Positions 36,276 through 49,005 are shown, numbered from the stretch's first letter. The stretch is DNA of 64,000 nt from Paludibacter sp. (GCA_024710005.1 JANJVQ010000034.1:62001-126000); one strand, 5' to 3'. The notes: a model not told the origin generated them from the letters alone. Made by a program: numbers and translations.

Positions 36276-37463
36276 ATGGCAAAAGAAAAATTTGACAGGT
36301 CGAAACCTCACGTAAACGTAGGTACCATTGGTCACGTTGACCACGGTAAAACTACGCTGACCGCTGCTATTACTACTGTATTAGCAAAAAAAGGACTTTC
36401 TGAGTTGCGTTCATTCGATTCAATCGATAATGCTCCTGAAGAAAAAGAACGTGGTATTACAATTAATACTTCACACGTAGAATACCAGACAGCTATTCGT
36501 CACTATGCGCACGTTGACTGTCCGGGTCACGCTGACTACGTTAAGAACATGGTTACAGGTGCTGCTCAAATGGACGGTGCTATCATCGTAGTTGCTGCTA
36601 CTGATGGTCCGATGCCACAGACTCGTGAGCACATCCTGTTGGCTCGTCAGGTAAACGTTCCCCGTATCGTTGTTTTCATGAACAAATGTGACATGGTTGA
36701 TGACGAAGAAATGTTGGAACTGGTAGAAATGGAAATGCGTGAACTGCTTTCATTCTATGAATTTGATGGTGACAACACACCTATCATCCGCGGATCTGCT
36801 CTTGGTGCACTGAATGGTGTTGCTGAATGGGAAGATAAAGTAATGGAATTGATGGATGCAGTTGATACCTGGATTGAATTACCAGAACGTGCTGTTGATA
36901 AACCGTTCCTGATGCCGGTAGAAGACGTATTCTCTATCACTGGTCGTGGTACAGTTGCTACAGGTCGTATCGAAACCGGTAAAATCAAAACCGGTGAAGA
37001 AGTTCAGATCATTGGTCTGGGTCACGAAGCTAAAAAATCAGTTGTAACCGGTGTGGAGATGTTCCGCAAAATTCTGGACGACGGTCAGGCTGGTGATAAC
37101 GTAGGTTTGTTGTTACGTGGTATCGACAAAGACGAAATCAAACGTGGTATGGTTATTACCCACCCGGGAAAAGTGACTCCTCACACTACTTTCAAAGCTG
37201 CAGTGTATATCCTGAAGAAAGAAGAAGGTGGTCGTCACACACCATTCCATAACAAATACCGTCCTCAGTTCTACATCCGTACATTGGACGTTACCGGAGA
37301 AATCCAGTTGCCGGAAGGAACTGAAATGGTAATGCCGGGTGACAACCTGGAAATTACAGTAAAACTGATTTACCCTGTAGCTTGTAACGTAGGTTTGCGT
37401 TTCGCTATCCGTGAAGGTGGACGTACAGTAGGTTCAGGTCAGATTACTGAATTGTTAGACTAA
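36276..37463 (+). CDS. tuf: Elongation factor Tu
   Basis: 395 residues, full length. GTPase motifs: G1 GHVDHGKT, G2 region with RGITIN, G3 DCPGHADY, G4 NKCD and G5 SAL; domains II and III follow from about 205 and 300. It delivers aminoacyl-tRNA to the ribosome. The codon choice is strongly biased (for example CGT for Arg and GGT for Gly) compared with its neighbours in the carbohydrate cluster, as expected for a highly expressed gene. It lies in the tRNA-tuf-tRNA(Trp)-secE-nusG operon. Confidence 0.98.
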   Translation: MAKEKFDRSKPHVNVGTIGHVDHGKTTLTAAITTVLAKKGLSELRSFDSIDNAPEEKERGITINTSHVEYQTAIRHYAHVDCPGHADYVKNMVTGAAQMDGAIIVVAATDGPMPQTREHILLARQVNVPRIVVFMNKCDMVDDEEMLELVEMEMRELLSFYEFDGDNTPIIRGSALGALNGVAEWEDKVMELMDAVDTWIELPERAVDKPFLMPVEDVFSITGRGTVATGRIETGKIKTGEEVQIIGLGHEAKKSVVTGVEMFRKILDDGQAGDNVGLLLRGIDKDEIKRGMVITHPGKVTPHTTFKAAVYILKKEEGGRHTPFHNKYRPQFYIRTLDVTGEIQLPEGTEMVMPGDNLEITVKLIYPVACNVGLRFAIREGGRTVGSGQITELLD

Positions 37464-37516
37464 GCCCCTAAATCCTTTATCAGGGTTTATCAGGGTTGAA
37501 ATATACAATGCCTCTT

Positions 37517-37540
37517 AAAGCCTCCCTTTTGGGGAGGTTT
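37517..37540 (+). terminator. Hairpin between tuf and tRNA-Trp
   Basis: AAAGCCTCCC and GGGAGGTTT pair around TTTTG. The U-run is weak and the flanking bases resemble a dispersed Bacteroidota intergenic palindrome, so it may be a partial terminator, a processing site or a repeat. Confidence 0.45.
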
Positions 37541-37552
37541 GGAGGGGCTTAT

Positions 37553-37625
37553 ACGGGCGTAGCTCAGTTGGTAGAGCACTGGTCTCCAAAACCAGGTGTC
37601 GGGAGTTCGAGCCTCTCTGCCCGTG
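37553..37625 (+). tRNA. tRNA-Trp (anticodon CCA)
   Basis: Acceptor ACGGGCG/TGCCCGT (one G-U), D-arm GCTC..GAGC, anticodon stem-loop CTGGTCTCCAAAACCAG (CCA), T-loop TTCGAGC. It ends 16 nt before secE. Confidence 0.95.
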
Positions 37626-37641
37626 CAAATTCTATTTATAT

Positions 37642-37833
37642 ATGAAAGTAGTAAACTATATCAAAGAGTCGTATACAGAACTTGTTCAGAAAGTGTCGTG
37701 GCCAACACGCGCTGAATTGATGAACAGTGCTATCGTGGTTTTGATTGCTTCCATCATTATTGCCTTGATAGTATGGGTCATGGACCTGGGTTTTGAATCT
37801 ATCATGACTTTCGTGTACGAAAAATTATTGTAA
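37642..37833 (+). CDS. secE: Preprotein translocase subunit SecE
   Basis: 63 residues: KVVNYIKESYTELVQKVSWP, the conserved amphipathic helix and KVSWPT motif, followed by one transmembrane helix (about 29-53). This is the short, single-span SecE that clamps SecY. It lies between tRNA-Trp and nusG, the standard position. Confidence 0.93.
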   Translation: MKVVNYIKESYTELVQKVSWPTRAELMNSAIVVLIASIIIALIVWVMDLGFESIMTFVYEKLL

Positions 37834-37854
37834 TTAATTTAGGAGGATTTAACT

Positions 37855-38403
37855 GTGTCTGAGACAAACAACTTAAAATGGTACGTATTACGTGCCTTTA
37901 GTGGAAAAGAAAGCAAAGTAAAGGAATATATAGATGCTGAAATCAAAAATTCCGATCTTGGTCAGTTTGTTTCTCAGGTGGTAATTCCTACTGAAAAGAA
38001 AATAATTATTCGTAACGGAAAGCATATCACGAAAGAGATTAATCTCATGCCGGGATATGTGTTGATAGAGGCGAATCTCGTTGGAGAAGTTGCTCACCGT
38101 ATCCGTCAGATTCCAAATGTTTTCGGATTTTTAGAGGAAAAAAACAACGTTCCCACTCCGGTACGCAGTGCCGAAGTAAACAGAATTCTCGGGGTTGTGG
38201 ATGAAATGCAGGAAAGCGAAGCTGACTTGCTGACTCCTTATCTCAAGGATGAGAGCGTAAAAGTTATTTCCGGTCCGTTCAATGGTTTCACGGGTATCAT
38301 CGAGGAAGTCAACACCGAGAAGAAAAAACTCAAAGTTATGGTTTTGGTGTTCGGTCGGAAAACTCCGCTTGAACTTGCTTTCAATCAGGTAGAACGGGAA
38401 TAG
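37855..38403 (+). CDS. nusG: Transcription termination/antitermination protein NusG
   Basis: 182 residues from a GTG start chosen because AGGAGG (37841-37846) lies eight nt upstream. The N-terminal NGN domain has KWYVLRAFSGKESKVKEYI and EINLMPGYVLIEA; the C-terminal KOW domain has VKVISGPFNGFTGIIEEV. It binds RNA polymerase and couples it with ribosome or Rho. It precedes rplK as in most bacteria. Confidence 0.96.
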   Translation: MSETNNLKWYVLRAFSGKESKVKEYIDAEIKNSDLGQFVSQVVIPTEKKIIIRNGKHITKEINLMPGYVLIEANLVGEVAHRIRQIPNVFGFLEEKNNVPTPVRSAEVNRILGVVDEMQESEADLLTPYLKDESVKVISGPFNGFTGIIEEVNTEKKKLKVMVLVFGRKTPLELAFNQVERE

Positions 38404-38454
38404 TCGGTTCGTTACAAACCGGTTTTTCCATTTAATCTTCAAAAAATAACAATT

Positions 38455-38898
38455 ATGGCTAAAGAGATTGCTGGACTTATTAAATTACAGATTAAAGGAG
38501 GTGCGGCAAACCCATCTCCCCCGGTAGGACCTGCTTTGGGTGCTAAAGGGATCAACATTATGGAGTTTTGCAAACAATTTAATGCCAGAACCCAGGATAA
38601 GGCCGGTAAGGTTTTACCTGTTGTTATCACCTATTACACAGACAAATCATTTGACTTTATTGTTAAAACTCCTCCCGTTGCTATCCAGTTACTGGAAGTG
38701 GCAAAGGTAAAAGGAGGTTCGGCTGAGCCTAACCGTAAAAAGGTGGCTGAAATTACCTGGGATCAGGTAAAACAAATTGCCGAAGACAAAATGGTCGATT
38801 TGAATTGTTTTGAGTTAGACGCTGCCATGAAAATGGTAGCCGGTACAGCGAGAAGTATGGGCATTACCGTAAAAGGTAGTTTTCCTGGTAATAATTAA
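38455..38898 (+). CDS. rplK: 50S ribosomal protein L11
   Basis: 147 residues. Typical motifs: [20 protein letters not shown] near the N-terminus, [15 protein letters not shown] and [20 protein letters not shown] near the C-terminus. It forms the GTPase-associated centre with 23S rRNA and L10. Confidence 0.97.
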   Translation: MAKEIAGLIKLQIKGGAANPSPPVGPALGAKGINIMEFCKQFNARTQDKAGKVLPVVITYYTDKSFDFIVKTPPVAIQLLEVAKVKGGSAEPNRKKVAEITWDQVKQIAEDKMVDLNCFELDAAMKMVAGTARSMGITVKGSFPGNN

Positions 38899-38912
38899 TA
38901 AAGACTTCAATA

Positions 38913-39608
38913 ATGAGTAAACTGACAAAAAATCAAAAGTTGGCTAACGCAAAAGTTGAAGCGGGAAAAGCCTATACACTAAAGGAAGCAGCTGAATTGG
39001 TTAAAGAAATTACTACAACTAAATTCGATGCTTCAGTAGATATTGATGTACGCTTAGGTGTTGACCCACGTAAAGCCAACCAGATGGTACGCGGCGTAGT
39101 GTCGTTACCAAACGGAACCGGTAAACAAGTAAGGGTTCTTGCATTATGTACACCCGATCAGGAAGCAGCGGCTAAAGAAGCCGGAGCTGACTTTGTCGGC
39201 CTCGATGAATATATCGAAAAAATAAAAGGCGGTTGGACTGATGTTGATGTGATCATCACGATGCCTGCCATCATGGGTAAATTAGGTGCGCTGGGTCGCG
39301 TGCTCGGTCCGCGTGGATTGATGCCGAACCCTAAAAGCGGTACCGTTACCAATGACGTTGCAGGTGCAGTTAAAGAGGTAAAACAAGGTAAAATCGACTT
39401 CAAGGTTGATAAAGCCGGTATCGTTCATACATCTATCGGTAAAGTGTCTTTCACTTCTGAAATGATTGTTGAAAACGCCAAAGAATTTATCTCTACATTG
39501 ATGAAACTGAAACCGACAGCAGCCAAAGGTACTTATGTGAAGAGCATTTATCTTTCGAGCACAATGAGTCTGGGTATTAAAATTGACCCAAAATCAGTTG
39601 AAGAATAA
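38913..39608 (+). CDS. rplA: 50S ribosomal protein L1
   Basis: 231 residues, full length. The signature [20 protein letters not shown] is present, and [20 protein letters not shown] in the N-terminal part. It builds the L1 stalk and in many bacteria represses its own operon; no leader target site could be identified here by eye. Confidence 0.97.
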   Translation: MSKLTKNQKLANAKVEAGKAYTLKEAAELVKEITTTKFDASVDIDVRLGVDPRKANQMVRGVVSLPNGTGKQVRVLALCTPDQEAAAKEAGADFVGLDEYIEKIKGGWTDVDVIITMPAIMGKLGALGRVLGPRGLMPNPKSGTVTNDVAGAVKEVKQGKIDFKVDKAGIVHTSIGKVSFTSEMIVENAKEFISTLMKLKPTAAKGTYVKSIYLSSTMSLGIKIDPKSVEE

Positions 39609-39620
39609 AATTAAAAGTTT

Positions 39621-40142
39621 ATGAAAAAGGAAGATAAAAGCGCAGTTATAAAACAACTTGAATCAACGATTCAATCATATGCACATTTCTATCTGGCCGA
39701 CATCGGCGGATTGAATGCTGAAGAGACCGGTAAGTTACGCAGAACATGCTACAAACAGGATGTAAAACTCATGGTGGTTAAAAACACCCTGCTTAGAAAA
39801 GCATTGGAAAATACAGGAACTGATTTCAGTGAACTGTTTGGAACCCTGAAAGGTGAAACATCCCTGATGCTTTCCAATAGTGGCAATGCTCCTGCTAAAC
39901 TTATCAAGGAATTCAGCAAAACAAGTAAAACAAAAAAACCTGTTTTGAAAGCTGCTTATGTTGAAGAATCATTCTATATTGGTGAAAACCAGTTGGAAAC
40001 ATTGATTTCAATCAAGAGCAAAAACGAACTTATCGGCGAAATCATCGGATTGTTGCAATCGCCTGCTAAGAACGTTGTGTCCGCACTCCAATCAGGAGGA
40101 ACTACTATTCACGGCGTGTTGAAAACATTGTCGGAAAGATAA
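39621..40142 (+). CDS. rplJ: 50S ribosomal protein L10
   Basis: 173 residues: KKEDKSAVIKQLESTIQSYA, then FYLADIGGLNAEETGKLRR and KNTLLRKALENTG, ending with the helix that carries L7/L12 dimers (AKNVVSALQSGGTTIHGVL). Base of the ribosomal stalk. Confidence 0.96.
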   Translation: MKKEDKSAVIKQLESTIQSYAHFYLADIGGLNAEETGKLRRTCYKQDVKLMVVKNTLLRKALENTGTDFSELFGTLKGETSLMLSNSGNAPAKLIKEFSKTSKTKKPVLKAAYVEESFYIGENQLETLISIKSKNELIGEIIGLLQSPAKNVVSALQSGGTTIHGVLKTLSER

Positions 40143-40186
40143 TTTCAGAATAAAAAACAAAAATAAAATCTATAAAAATTAAGACA

Positions 40187-40564
40187 ATGGCAGATTTGAA
40201 AGCTTTTGCAGAACAATTAGTTAACTTGACCGTTAAAGAAGTAAATGAGTTAGCTCAAATTTTGAAAGACGAATATGGTATCGAACCCGCTGCTGCAGCC
40301 GTTGCTGTTGCTGCTGGTCCTGCTGCAGCTGCTGCTGAGGTAGTGGAAGAAAAAAATTCTTTCGATGTAATTTTGAAAAGCGCGGGTGCTAATAAATTGG
40401 CAATCGTTAAATTAGTGAAAGAACTTACCGGTCTGGGTTTGAAAGAAGCTAAAGACCTTGTAGACGCAGCTCCTTCTGCAATCAAAGAAGGTGTTACAAA
40501 AGACGAAGCAGATGCCCTGAACAAAGCGTTGACTGAAGGCGGAGCTGAAGTAGAACTTAAGTAA
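40187..40564 (+). CDS. rplL: 50S ribosomal protein L7/L12
   Basis: 125 residues: an N-terminal dimer helix ([20 protein letters not shown]), an Ala-rich hinge (about 38-52) and the globular C-terminal domain with [20 protein letters not shown] and [14 protein letters not shown]. It recruits translation factors to the ribosome. Confidence 0.97.
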   Translation: MADLKAFAEQLVNLTVKEVNELAQILKDEYGIEPAAAAVAVAAGPAAAAAEVVEEKNSFDVILKSAGANKLAIVKLVKELTGLGLKEAKDLVDAAPSAIKEGVTKDEADALNKALTEGGAEVELK

Positions 40565-40594
40565 AAATAAAAGTTGCCTGATAATCAGGATTAT

Positions 40595-40633
40595 GGTTTA
40601 GATTCCCTCGTTAAGGGGGATTCTAAACCTTTT
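40595..40633 (+). terminator. Attenuator-like hairpin between rplL and rpoB
   Basis: GGTTTAGATTCCCT pairs with AGGGGGATTCTAAACC (40595-40629, one bulge), followed by TTTT. Its place matches the partial terminator that lowers rpoBC expression relative to ribosomal proteins in other bacteria. Confidence 0.75.
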
Positions 40634-40713
40634 CATGTCTATATTAATATCGAACTCATTTCCGTGGGTTCACCACAGTTAAGTTCACCGCATCAACAAT
40701 AAACTCTTTGAAA

Positions 40714-43700
40714 ATGTCTTCATCAAATAAAGATCAGAGAATCAATTTTGCTTCCATAAAAAACCAGTTTGATTATCCCGACTTTCTGGAAGTTCAATTA
40801 AAATCTTTTCATGACTTTTTTCAGATGGATACTTCCCCTGAAAAAAGGAAAACCGAAGGTCTGTATAAGGTTTTCATGGAAAACTTTCCAATTGCAGATA
40901 CCCGAAACAACTTTATCCTTGAGTTCCTCGATTACTATGTTGACCCTCCCAGGTACAGCATCGAGGAATGTATCGAAAGGGGCTTAACTTATTCCATTCC
41001 TTTAAAGGCTAAATTAAAGCTGTACTGTACCGACCCGGATCATGAGGATTTTGATACGGTTATTCAGGATGTTTACCTGGGACCTATTCCTTACATGACT
41101 CCCAAAGGTACTTTTGTTATTAACGGTGCCGAACGTGTGATTGTTTCGCAGTTACACCGTTCTCCGGGTGTGTTCTTCGGTCAGAGTATGCATGCCAACG
41201 GTACAAAACTGTACTCGGCGCGTATCATTCCTTTCCGTGGCTCCTGGATCGAGTTTGCAACCGACATCAACAATGTGATGTATGCATACATCGACCGTAA
41301 AAAGAAATTACCGGTAACCACGCTCCTGCGTGCTATCGGATTCGAAAGCGATAAAGATATTCTCGAGATATTCAATCTTGCTGAAGAAATTAAAGTAAGT
41401 AAGGCCAGCCTGAAAAAGGCAGTCGGTCAGAAACTTGCCGCCCGTGTATTGAAAAGCTGGGTAGAGGACTTTGTGGATGAGGATACCGGTGAGGTGGTAA
41501 GTATCGAACGTAACGAGGTTGTAATCGACAGGGAAACTGTTCTTGAGAATAAACACATTGATGATATTCTGGAGTCGGGAACTCAGACAATTCTGTTACA
41601 CAGGGGTGATGCCAATCAGAATGATTATGCCATCATTTACAATACCCTTCAGAAAGACCCGAGTAACTCGGAAAAAGAAGCAGTCGTGTACATTTACCGT
41701 CAGTTGCGTAACGCTGTTCCTGCTGATGACTCTACTGCACGCGAGGTTATCAACAACCTGTTCTTCTCTGAAAAACGTTACGATTTAGGGGATGTAGGCC
41801 GTTTCCGTATCAACCGTAAACTCAATCTGTCGATTAATCCCGACGTTAAAGTGTTGACGAAGGAAGACATCATCGAAATCATCAAATACCTTATCGAGTT
41901 GATTAACTCGAAAGCTGAGGTGGATGATATCGACCACTTGAGTAACCGTCGTGTTCGTACAGTTGGTGAACAAATGTACAACCAGTTTGGTGTCGGACTT
42001 TCCCGTATGGCCCGTACCATCCGCGAGAGAATGAACGTGCGCGATAACGAGGTGTTTACACCCATCGACCTGATCAACGCGAAGAGCATTTCTTCGGTTA
42101 TCAACTCATTCTTCGGAACGAATGCCTTGTCGCAGTTCATGGATCAGCAGAACCCGCTGGCTGAGATTACACACAAACGTCGTATGTCGGCGCTCGGTCC
42201 CGGTGGTTTGTCACGTGAACGTGCCGGTTTCGAGGTTCGTGACGTACACTATACACACTATGGTCGTCTCTGTCCGATTGAAACCCCTGAAGGTCCGAAC
42301 ATCGGTTTGATTTCTTCTTTGTGTATCTACGCGAAGATTAACGATTTAGGATTTATTGAAACGCCCTATCGTACGGTTAGCAACGCAGTTGTTGATACCA
42401 GTGCGAACGGTATCAAATATTATACAGCTGAAGAGGAAGAAGACCTCGTGGTAGCACAGGGTAATGCCCCGTTGAATGACGACGGTACATTTATCCGTAC
42501 AAAGGTTAAATCTCGTTTAGGCGCTGATTTCCCTGTGGTTGCTCCTGATCAGGTACACCTGATGGACGTTTCCCCGTCGCAGATTGCCTCCATCGCGGCA
42601 GCATTGATTCCTTTCCTTGAACATGATGATGCCAACCGTGCGTTGATGGGATCGAACATGATGCGCCAGGCTGTGCCGCTGTTGCGTTGCGATGCTCCGA
42701 TCGTGGGCACCGGAATCGAAGGTCAGTTGATCCGCGATTCCCGTACGCAAATTACAGCTGAAGGGCATGGCGAAGTGGTTTATACGGATGCCGACTGTAT
42801 CAAAATTAAATATGACAGAACCGAAGAAGAAGAATTTATCAGCTTCGAATCGGCTGTAAAAGAATATAAATTACCGAAATTCCAGAAAACAAACCAAAAT
42901 ACAACCATCGACCTACGTTCATTGGTACGCAAGGGAGACCGGGTTGAGCCGGGTATGATCCTGACTGAAGGATATTCAACCCAGCAAGGTGAACTGGCAA
43001 TCGGTAAGAACCTGAAAGTGGCATTCATGCCGTGGAAGGGTTACAACTTCGAGGATGCGATTGTAATTAACGAAAGACTCGTACGCGACGATGTATTTAC
43101 ATCCATTCACGTGGTAGAACAGTTGCTCGAAGTGCGTGAAACCAAAAGAGGCGTGGAAGAGTTTACTGCTGATATTCCGAATGTCAGTGAAGAGGCTACC
43201 CGCGACCTGGATGAAAATGGTATCATTCGCATTGGCGCCCGCATTGAGCCCGGTGATATCATCATCGGTAAAATCACACCAAAAGGGGAGTCAGATCCTT
43301 CTCCGGAAGAAAAACTGCTCAGGGCTATCTTCGGTGATAAAGCCGGAGATGTTAAAGATGCGTCACTCAAAGCTACCCCGTCATTGTCGGGTGTGGTAAT
43401 CGGTAAACGTCTGTTCTCGAAAGCACAGAAAAACAGGAAGTCGAAATTGGCTGATAAAGCCGTGTTGCCCCGTTTGGATGAAGAGTTCGAAGCACAGGCC
43501 AATGTGTTGAGAAATACGCTGATCGAGAAATTGCTGGTGTTAACCGCCGACAAACCTTCGGCTGGTGTAAAAGATTTTCTGGGTACAGATTTAATCTCCA
43601 GAAACAGCAAATTCACGGAAGAAAGATTGCGTGAAATTGATTACTCAACAGTACAGTTAAGTAAATGGACACAGGACGCGCAGAAAAATGAGTTGATCAG

Positions 43701-44526
43701 ACAACTTATTCTGAACTACCTGAAAAAATACAAAGAACTGGATGCGCAGATTAAGCGTCAGAAGTTCAATATCACCATCGGTGATGAATTGCCAACCGGT
43801 ATTGTACAGGTAGCAAAGGTTTATATTGCCAAAAAACGTAAAATCCGTGTAGGTGATAAAATGGCCGGTCGTCACGGTAACAAGGGTATTGTGTCGCGTA
43901 TCGTTCGTCAGGAAGATATGCCTTTCCTTGCCGACGGAACGCCTGTTGATATTGTATTGAACCCACTGGGTGTGCCTTCCCGTATGAACTTAGGACAGAT
44001 TTTCGAAACTGTACTGGGTTGGGCAGGAAAAGAACTGGGTGTTCGTTTTGCAACGCCTATTTTTGATGGTGCAAACCTGGAGGACCTGAATCAGTGGACA
44101 GAAAAGGCCGGTGTACCTCAATATGGTAAAACATTCCTGTATGATGGTGGAACCGGTGAACGCTTCGACCAGACAGCAACGGTAGGTATTATTTATATGC
44201 TGAAGTTGGGTCACATGGTTGAAGATAAAATGCATGCCCGTTCAATCGGTCCGTACTCGTTGATTACGCAACAGCCGCTTGGAGGTAAAGCTCAGTTCGG
44301 TGGACAGCGTTTCGGGGAAATGGAGGTTTGGGCGCTCGAAGCATTCGGTGCAGCTCATATCCTGCAGGAAATCCTGACCGTGAAATCGGATGACGTGCTG
44401 GGTCGTGCCCGTACTTATGAAGCAATCGTTAAAGGTGAACCAATGCCGGCTCCCGGTATTCCGGAATCACTCAATGTATTGCTGCATGAACTGAGAGGTC
44501 TCGGTCTGAGTGTCAATCTGGAATAG
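40714..44526 (+). CDS. rpoB: DNA-directed RNA polymerase subunit beta
   Basis: 1270 residues from ATG at 40714; the TTG two codons upstream is not needed. Conserved segments include [20 protein letters not shown], the rifampicin region [20 protein letters not shown] and [29 protein letters not shown] and [20 protein letters not shown]. The positions matching E. coli D516, H526 and S531 carry the susceptible residues. It makes up half of the polymerase active cleft together with rpoC downstream. Confidence 0.98.
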   Translation: MSSSNKDQRINFASIKNQFDYPDFLEVQLKSFHDFFQMDTSPEKRKTEGLYKVFMENFPIADTRNNFILEFLDYYVDPPRYSIEECIERGLTYSIPLKAKLKLYCTDPDHEDFDTVIQDVYLGPIPYMTPKGTFVINGAERVIVSQLHRSPGVFFGQSMHANGTKLYSARIIPFRGSWIEFATDINNVMYAYIDRKKKLPVTTLLRAIGFESDKDILEIFNLAEEIKVSKASLKKAVGQKLAARVLKSWVEDFVDEDTGEVVSIERNEVVIDRETVLENKHIDDILESGTQTILLHRGDANQNDYAIIYNTLQKDPSNSEKEAVVYIYRQLRNAVPADDSTAREVINNLFFSEKRYDLGDVGRFRINRKLNLSINPDVKVLTKEDIIEIIKYLIELINSKAEVDDIDHLSNRRVRTVGEQMYNQFGVGLSRMARTIRERMNVRDNEVFTPIDLINAKSISSVINSFFGTNALSQFMDQQNPLAEITHKRRMSALGPGGLSRERAGFEVRDVHYTHYGRLCPIETPEGPNIGLISSLCIYAKINDLGFIETPYRTVSNAVVDTSANGIKYYTAEEEEDLVVAQGNAPLNDDGTFIRTKVKSRLGADFPVVAPDQVHLMDVSPSQIASIAAALIPFLEHDDANRALMGSNMMRQAVPLLRCDAPIVGTGIEGQLIRDSRTQITAEGHGEVVYTDADCIKIKYDRTEEEEFISFESAVKEYKLPKFQKTNQNTTIDLRSLVRKGDRVEPGMILTEGYSTQQGELAIGKNLKVAFMPWKGYNFEDAIVINERLVRDDVFTSIHVVEQLLEVRETKRGVEEFTADIPNVSEEATRDLDENGIIRIGARIEPGDIIIGKITPKGESDPSPEEKLLRAIFGDKAGDVKDASLKATPSLSGVVIGKRLFSKAQKNRKSKLADKAVLPRLDEEFEAQANVLRNTLIEKLLVLTADKPSAGVKDFLGTDLISRNSKFTEERLREIDYSTVQLSKWTQDAQKNELIRQLILNYLKKYKELDAQIKRQKFNITIGDELPTGIVQVAKVYIAKKRKIRVGDKMAGRHGNKGIVSRIVRQEDMPFLADGTPVDIVLNPLGVPSRMNLGQIFETVLGWAGKELGVRFATPIFDGANLEDLNQWTEKAGVPQYGKTFLYDGGTGERFDQTATVGIIYMLKLGHMVEDKMHARSIGPYSLITQQPLGGKAQFGGQRFGEMEVWALEAFGAAHILQEILTVKSDDVLGRARTYEAIVKGEPMPAPGIPESLNVLLHELRGLGLSVNLE

Positions 44527-44538
44527 ACCTTCCCTTAA

Positions 44539-44557
44539 CCCCTCTCCAATAGAGGGG
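44539..44557 (+). other. Hairpin in the rpoB-rpoC spacer
   Basis: CCCCTCT (44539-44545) and AGAGGGG (44551-44557) form a 7-bp stem with loop CCAAT. No U-run follows directly, so read-through into rpoC is expected; it may be a processing site. Two heptanucleotide-like units (AATTGTC, CATTGTC) lie at 44590-44603. Confidence 0.5.
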
Positions 44558-44633
44558 GAAATAGAGGTGTCTTTTTGATTTTTCATGTAAATTGTCCATT
44601 GTCAATTTATTAAATTGTAAATAAAAAAAAGTT

Positions 44634-47600
44634 ATGGCTTTTAAAACTGATAATAAAACAAAGAGTAATTTTAATAAAATTTCTATCGGATTAGCATCTC
44701 CCGAAGAAATTCTAAAATTATCAAGCGGTGAGGTACTCAAACCTGAAACCATCAACTACCGAACTTATAAGCCTGAACGTGACGGTTTGTTCTGCGAGCG
44801 CATTTTTGGTCCGACAAAAGATTTTGAATGTCATTGTGGAAAATACAAACGCATCCGTTATAAAGGGATTGTCTGCGACCGTTGTGGTGTTGAGGTTACC
44901 GAGAAGAAAGTCCGTCGCGAACGCGTTGGTCACATTCAATTGGTAGTTCCTGTTGCGCATATCTGGTATTTCCGTTCGTTACCCAACAAGATTGGTTATC
45001 TGCTCGGCATGCCAACCAAAAAGTTAGATGCAATCATCTATTACGAGAAATATGTGATTATTCAGGCCGGAGCTGCTGATAACGGTGAAAACATCGTTAA
45101 TGGCGAGCTGATATCAGAAGAAGAATACTTAGATATCATGGAAGCGCTTCCACGTGAAAATCAAATGCTGGAAGATACCGACCCGAATAAGTTCATTGCT
45201 AAAATGGGTGCGGACGCAATCTATGATATGCTGATGCGTCTTGATTTGGATGAGTTGTCTTATGACTTGCGCCACAAAGCCGGTAACGATACATCACAAC
45301 AACGTAAAAATGAGGCCCTGAAACGCCTGCAGATTGTGGAGTCGTTCCGTGCTTCAAAACAAAGAAATAAACCGGAATGGATGATTGTAAAAATCGTACC
45401 GGTTATTCCACCGGAATTGCGTCCGTTGGTTCCGCTTGATGGTGGTCGTTTTGCAACTTCCGACCTGAATGACCTGTATCGTCGTGTGATTATCCGTAAC
45501 AACCGTCTGAAACGATTAATCGAAATCAAAGCGCCGGAAGTAATTCTGCGTAATGAAAAACGTATGTTGCAGGAAGCCGTTGACTCCCTGTTCGATAACA
45601 GTCGTAAGTCAAGCGCTGTTAAAACTGACGCCAACCGTCCGCTGAAATCACTTTCTGATTCATTGAAAGGTAAACAGGGTCGTTTCCGTCAGAACCTGCT
45701 TGGTAAACGTGTTGACTACTCAGCCCGTTCGGTTATCGTCGTAGGTCCTGAATTGAAAATGCATGAATGCGGTCTGCCAAAAGACATGGCTGCCGAACTT
45801 TATAAACCCTTCGTAATCCGCAAGCTCATCGAGCGCGGAATCGTGAAAACGGTGAAGTCGGCGAAAAAAATCGTGGACCGCAAAGACCCGGTAATCTGGG
45901 ATATATTAGAGTACGTGATGAAAGGACATCCCGTATTACTAAACCGTGCTCCGACACTTCACCGACTTGGTATCCAGGCTTTCCAGCCTAAGATGATTGA
46001 AGGTAAAGCGATCCAGTTACACCCACTGTCCTGTACGGCTTTCAACGCCGACTTCGACGGTGACCAGATGGCAGTGCATTTGCCACTCGGTAACGAAGCG
46101 GTTCTCGAAGCTCAAATGCTGATGCTCGCATCACACAATATCCTAAACCCTGCCAACGGTGCGCCTATCACAGTTCCTTCACAGGACATGGTGCTTGGGT
46201 TGTATTACATCACCAAACCGCGTCAGGGAGCTAAAGGTGAAGGATTGATTTTCTATTCTGCTGAAGAGGCTGAAATAGCATATAACGAAAAGAAGGTTGC
46301 TTTACACGCCTGGATCAAGGTTCGTATTCACGATGTAGATGAACAGGGTGATTTCGTTCAAAAGATTATCGAAACAACAGTAGGTCGTATTTTATTCAAC
46401 AAATGTGTGCCTATTGAAGTAGGTTATATCAATGAACTGCTTTCTAAAAAGTCTCTGCGTGATATCATCGGTAATGTAATTGAAGTTTGCGGAGTTTCCC
46501 GTACTGCTCAGTTCCTTGACGATATCAAAGACCTGGGTTACAGCATGGCTTTCAAAGGAGGTTTATCTTTCAACCTGAATGATGTTATTATTCCGGCAGA
46601 AAAAGAAGAACTGGTGAAAGAAGGTAATGCCGAAGTAGAAGAAATTATGAATCTTTACAACATGGGATTCATTACCAACAACGAACGTTACAACCAGATT
46701 ATTGATACCTGGACACATGTGAACTCGAAACTGTCGAATATCCTGATGAAACAGCTTGCAAGCGATAATCAGGGTTTCAACTCGGTTTACATGATGCTTG
46801 ATTCAGGTGCCCGTGGTTCTAAAGAGCAGATTCGTCAGCTTTCCGGTATGCGTGGTTTGATGGCAAAACCCCAGAAATCAGGTGCCGAAGGCGGTCAGAT
46901 TATTGAAAACCCGATTTTGTCGAACTTTAAAGAAGGTCTGTCGGTATTGGAGTACTTTATCTCTACCCACGGTGCCCGTAAAGGTTTGGCGGATACGGCT
47001 CTGAAAACGGCTGATGCCGGTTACCTGACCCGTCGTTTGGTTGACGTATCGCAGGATGTGATTATCACCGAAGACGATTGCGGAACGCTGCGCGGTTTGG
47101 TGGCAACAGAAATGAAAAATAACGAGGAGGTTATTTCTTCCTTGTATGAAAGAATATTGGGTCGTGTTTCTGTACACGACATCTATCATCCGCTTACCGG
47201 TGAACTTATTGTTGAATCGGGAGAGCAGATTACAGAGCCGTTGGCTAAGAAAATTCAGGAATCACCTATCGAAAGGGTTGAAATCAGGTCAGTGCTTACC
47301 TGCGAATCAAAAAAAGGTGTTTGTGCTAAATGTTACGGACGTAACTTAGCCACCGGAAAGATGGTTCACATGGGAGAAGCTGTCGGGGTTATCGCTGCCC
47401 AGTCAATCGGTGAACCGGGTACTCAGCTGACACTGCGTACATTCCACGTCGGTGGTATCGCATCCAACATTGCAGCAGAATCGAAGATTGCCCTTCGTTA
47501 TGATGGGCGTCTTGAATTTGATGAGTTGCGTACGGTGGATGTGAAGGATGAAAAGGACAATGTTTATCAGGTGGTGGTTAGCCGTCTGGCCGAAATGCGT

Positions 47601-48923
47601 GTGATCGATACGAACACAGGTATTACGCTGACAACCCAGAACATCCCTTACGGTTCAAAATTGTATGCAAAACAGGGTGATAATGCAACGAAAGGGCAGG
47701 TTATTTGCGAATGGGACCCGTTCAATGCCGTGATCATTTCTGAGATTGAAGGTAAAATCGAATTCGAAGATGTGATTGATAACGTGACTTTCAAAACCGA
47801 TGTCGACGAGGCAACCGGTTTACGTGAAAAGATCATCATCGAATCGAAAGATAGAAATAAAGTGCCAAGTGCGCACATCCTGGATAAGAACGGAGAAGTA
47901 CTTCGTACCTACAACCTTCCCGTAGGCGCTCACTTAGTGCTTGAGAACGGTGATGCCATCAAAGCAGGACAGATGCTCGTTAAGATTCCGCGTGCAGTTG
48001 GTAAAACCGGTGACATCACGGGTGGTCTTCCACGTGTAACAGAATTGTTCGAAGCCCGTAACCCATCGAATCCGGCTGTTGTAGCCGAAATTGACGGAGA
48101 AGTAAACTTCGGAAAAATCAAGCGTGGTAACCGTGAGTTGAGTGTGACATCCAAATCAGGAGAGGTGAAGAAGTACATGATTCCGCTTTCAAAACAGATT
48201 TTGGTGCAGGAAAATGACTTCGTACGTGCCGGAACCCCGTTGTCCGACGGAGCCATCACACCAACGGATATCTTGATGATTAAGGGTCCGACTGCCGTTC
48301 AGGATTATATCGTGAACGAAGTACAGGACGTATATCGTCTTCAGGGTGTGAAAATCAACGACAAACATTTCGAGGTAATCGTACGTCAGATGATGCGCAA
48401 GGTCGAAATCCTGGAGCAGGGTGATACCCGCTTCCTCGAAAAACAAATCGTTGATAAGAACGAGTTCATGGAAGAAAACGACCGCATCTGGGGCAAGAAA
48501 GTAATTGTTGATCCGGGTGATTCAGCAACACTGAAACCAGGTCAGATCATTACACCACGTAAATTGCGTGACGAAAACAGTGCGCTCAAGCGTCGTGACC
48601 TTCGTCTGGTAGAAACCCGTGATGCAGTTCCTGCAACATCCAACCAGATTCTGCAAGGGATTACACGTGCTGCGCTGCAAACAAGCAGTTTCATGTCGGC
48701 TGCTTCCTTCCAGGAAACAACCAAGGTGCTCAACGATGCTGCTATCAACGGCAAGGTTGACCGTCTCGAAGGTTTGAAGGAAAACGTGATTTGTGGTCAC
48801 CTTATTCCTGCCGGTACCGGTCAGCGTGAAATCGAAAAGGTCGTGGTTTACTCGAGAGATGAATACGACAAAAAGGTTGACGCCAGAAAGAATGTGCTGG
48901 ATATGGAAGCCAACGAACAATAA
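44634..48923 (+). CDS. rpoC: DNA-directed RNA polymerase subunit beta'
   Basis: 1429 residues. The catalytic magnesium loop is [12 protein letters not shown] with D473, D475 and D477. The N-terminal zinc site is [20 protein letters not shown]; the second zinc site includes [35 protein letters not shown] lies in the clamp/switch region and [19 protein letters not shown] in the bridge/trigger-loop region. Last gene of the rpl-rpo operon, closed by a strong terminator. Confidence 0.98.
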   Translation: MAFKTDNKTKSNFNKISIGLASPEEILKLSSGEVLKPETINYRTYKPERDGLFCERIFGPTKDFECHCGKYKRIRYKGIVCDRCGVEVTEKKVRRERVGHIQLVVPVAHIWYFRSLPNKIGYLLGMPTKKLDAIIYYEKYVIIQAGAADNGENIVNGELISEEEYLDIMEALPRENQMLEDTDPNKFIAKMGADAIYDMLMRLDLDELSYDLRHKAGNDTSQQRKNEALKRLQIVESFRASKQRNKPEWMIVKIVPVIPPELRPLVPLDGGRFATSDLNDLYRRVIIRNNRLKRLIEIKAPEVILRNEKRMLQEAVDSLFDNSRKSSAVKTDANRPLKSLSDSLKGKQGRFRQNLLGKRVDYSARSVIVVGPELKMHECGLPKDMAAELYKPFVIRKLIERGIVKTVKSAKKIVDRKDPVIWDILEYVMKGHPVLLNRAPTLHRLGIQAFQPKMIEGKAIQLHPLSCTAFNADFDGDQMAVHLPLGNEAVLEAQMLMLASHNILNPANGAPITVPSQDMVLGLYYITKPRQGAKGEGLIFYSAEEAEIAYNEKKVALHAWIKVRIHDVDEQGDFVQKIIETTVGRILFNKCVPIEVGYINELLSKKSLRDIIGNVIEVCGVSRTAQFLDDIKDLGYSMAFKGGLSFNLNDVIIPAEKEELVKEGNAEVEEIMNLYNMGFITNNERYNQIIDTWTHVNSKLSNILMKQLASDNQGFNSVYMMLDSGARGSKEQIRQLSGMRGLMAKPQKSGAEGGQIIENPILSNFKEGLSVLEYFISTHGARKGLADTALKTADAGYLTRRLVDVSQDVIITEDDCGTLRGLVATEMKNNEEVISSLYERILGRVSVHDIYHPLTGELIVESGEQITEPLAKKIQESPIERVEIRSVLTCESKKGVCAKCYGRNLATGKMVHMGEAVGVIAAQSIGEPGTQLTLRTFHVGGIASNIAAESKIALRYDGRLEFDELRTVDVKDEKDNVYQVVVSRLAEMRVIDTNTGITLTTQNIPYGSKLYAKQGDNATKGQVICEWDPFNAVIISEIEGKIEFEDVIDNVTFKTDVDEATGLREKIIIESKDRNKVPSAHILDKNGEVLRTYNLPVGAHLVLENGDAIKAGQMLVKIPRAVGKTGDITGGLPRVTELFEARNPSNPAVVAEIDGEVNFGKIKRGNRELSVTSKSGEVKKYMIPLSKQILVQENDFVRAGTPLSDGAITPTDILMIKGPTAVQDYIVNEVQDVYRLQGVKINDKHFEVIVRQMMRKVEILEQGDTRFLEKQIVDKNEFMEENDRIWGKKVIVDPGDSATLKPGQIITPRKLRDENSALKRRDLRLVETRDAVPATSNQILQGITRAALQTSSFMSAASFQETTKVLNDAAINGKVDRLEGLKENVICGHLIPAGTGQREIEKVVVYSRDEYDKKVDARKNVLDMEANEQ

Positions 48924-48942
48924 ACATTTTGTCAGATAAATT

Positions 48943-48976
48943 AAACGGGATAGCTGAAAAAGCTATCCCGTTTTTT
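48943..48976 (+). terminator. Terminator of the rplKAJL-rpoBC operon
   Basis: AAACGGGATAGCT and AGCTATCCCGTTT form a perfect 13-bp stem with loop GAAAA, followed by a run of T. One of the strongest terminators in the window. Confidence 0.93.
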
Positions 48977-49005
48977 GTCGCAACAAAATAATCTCACTAT
49001 CTTAG
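48974..49005 (+). promoter_or_regulatory. Possible promoter of manC
   Basis: TTTG (48974-48977), a 20-nt spacer and TATCTTAG (48998-49005), one base off TAnnTTTG. Its -33 end uses the T-run of the rpoC terminator. Confidence 0.45.

Noticed and set aside
40708-40713. rpoB start at TTG
   Set aside because: The ATG two codons downstream is sufficient and gives the more typical start.
42100-42240. Rifampicin resistance substitutions in rpoB
   Set aside because: Positions matching D516, H526 and S531 of E. coli are the susceptible residues.
43107-43616. 169-codon ORF on the minus strand
   Set aside because: Antisense shadow of rpoB; serine-rich shadow composition.
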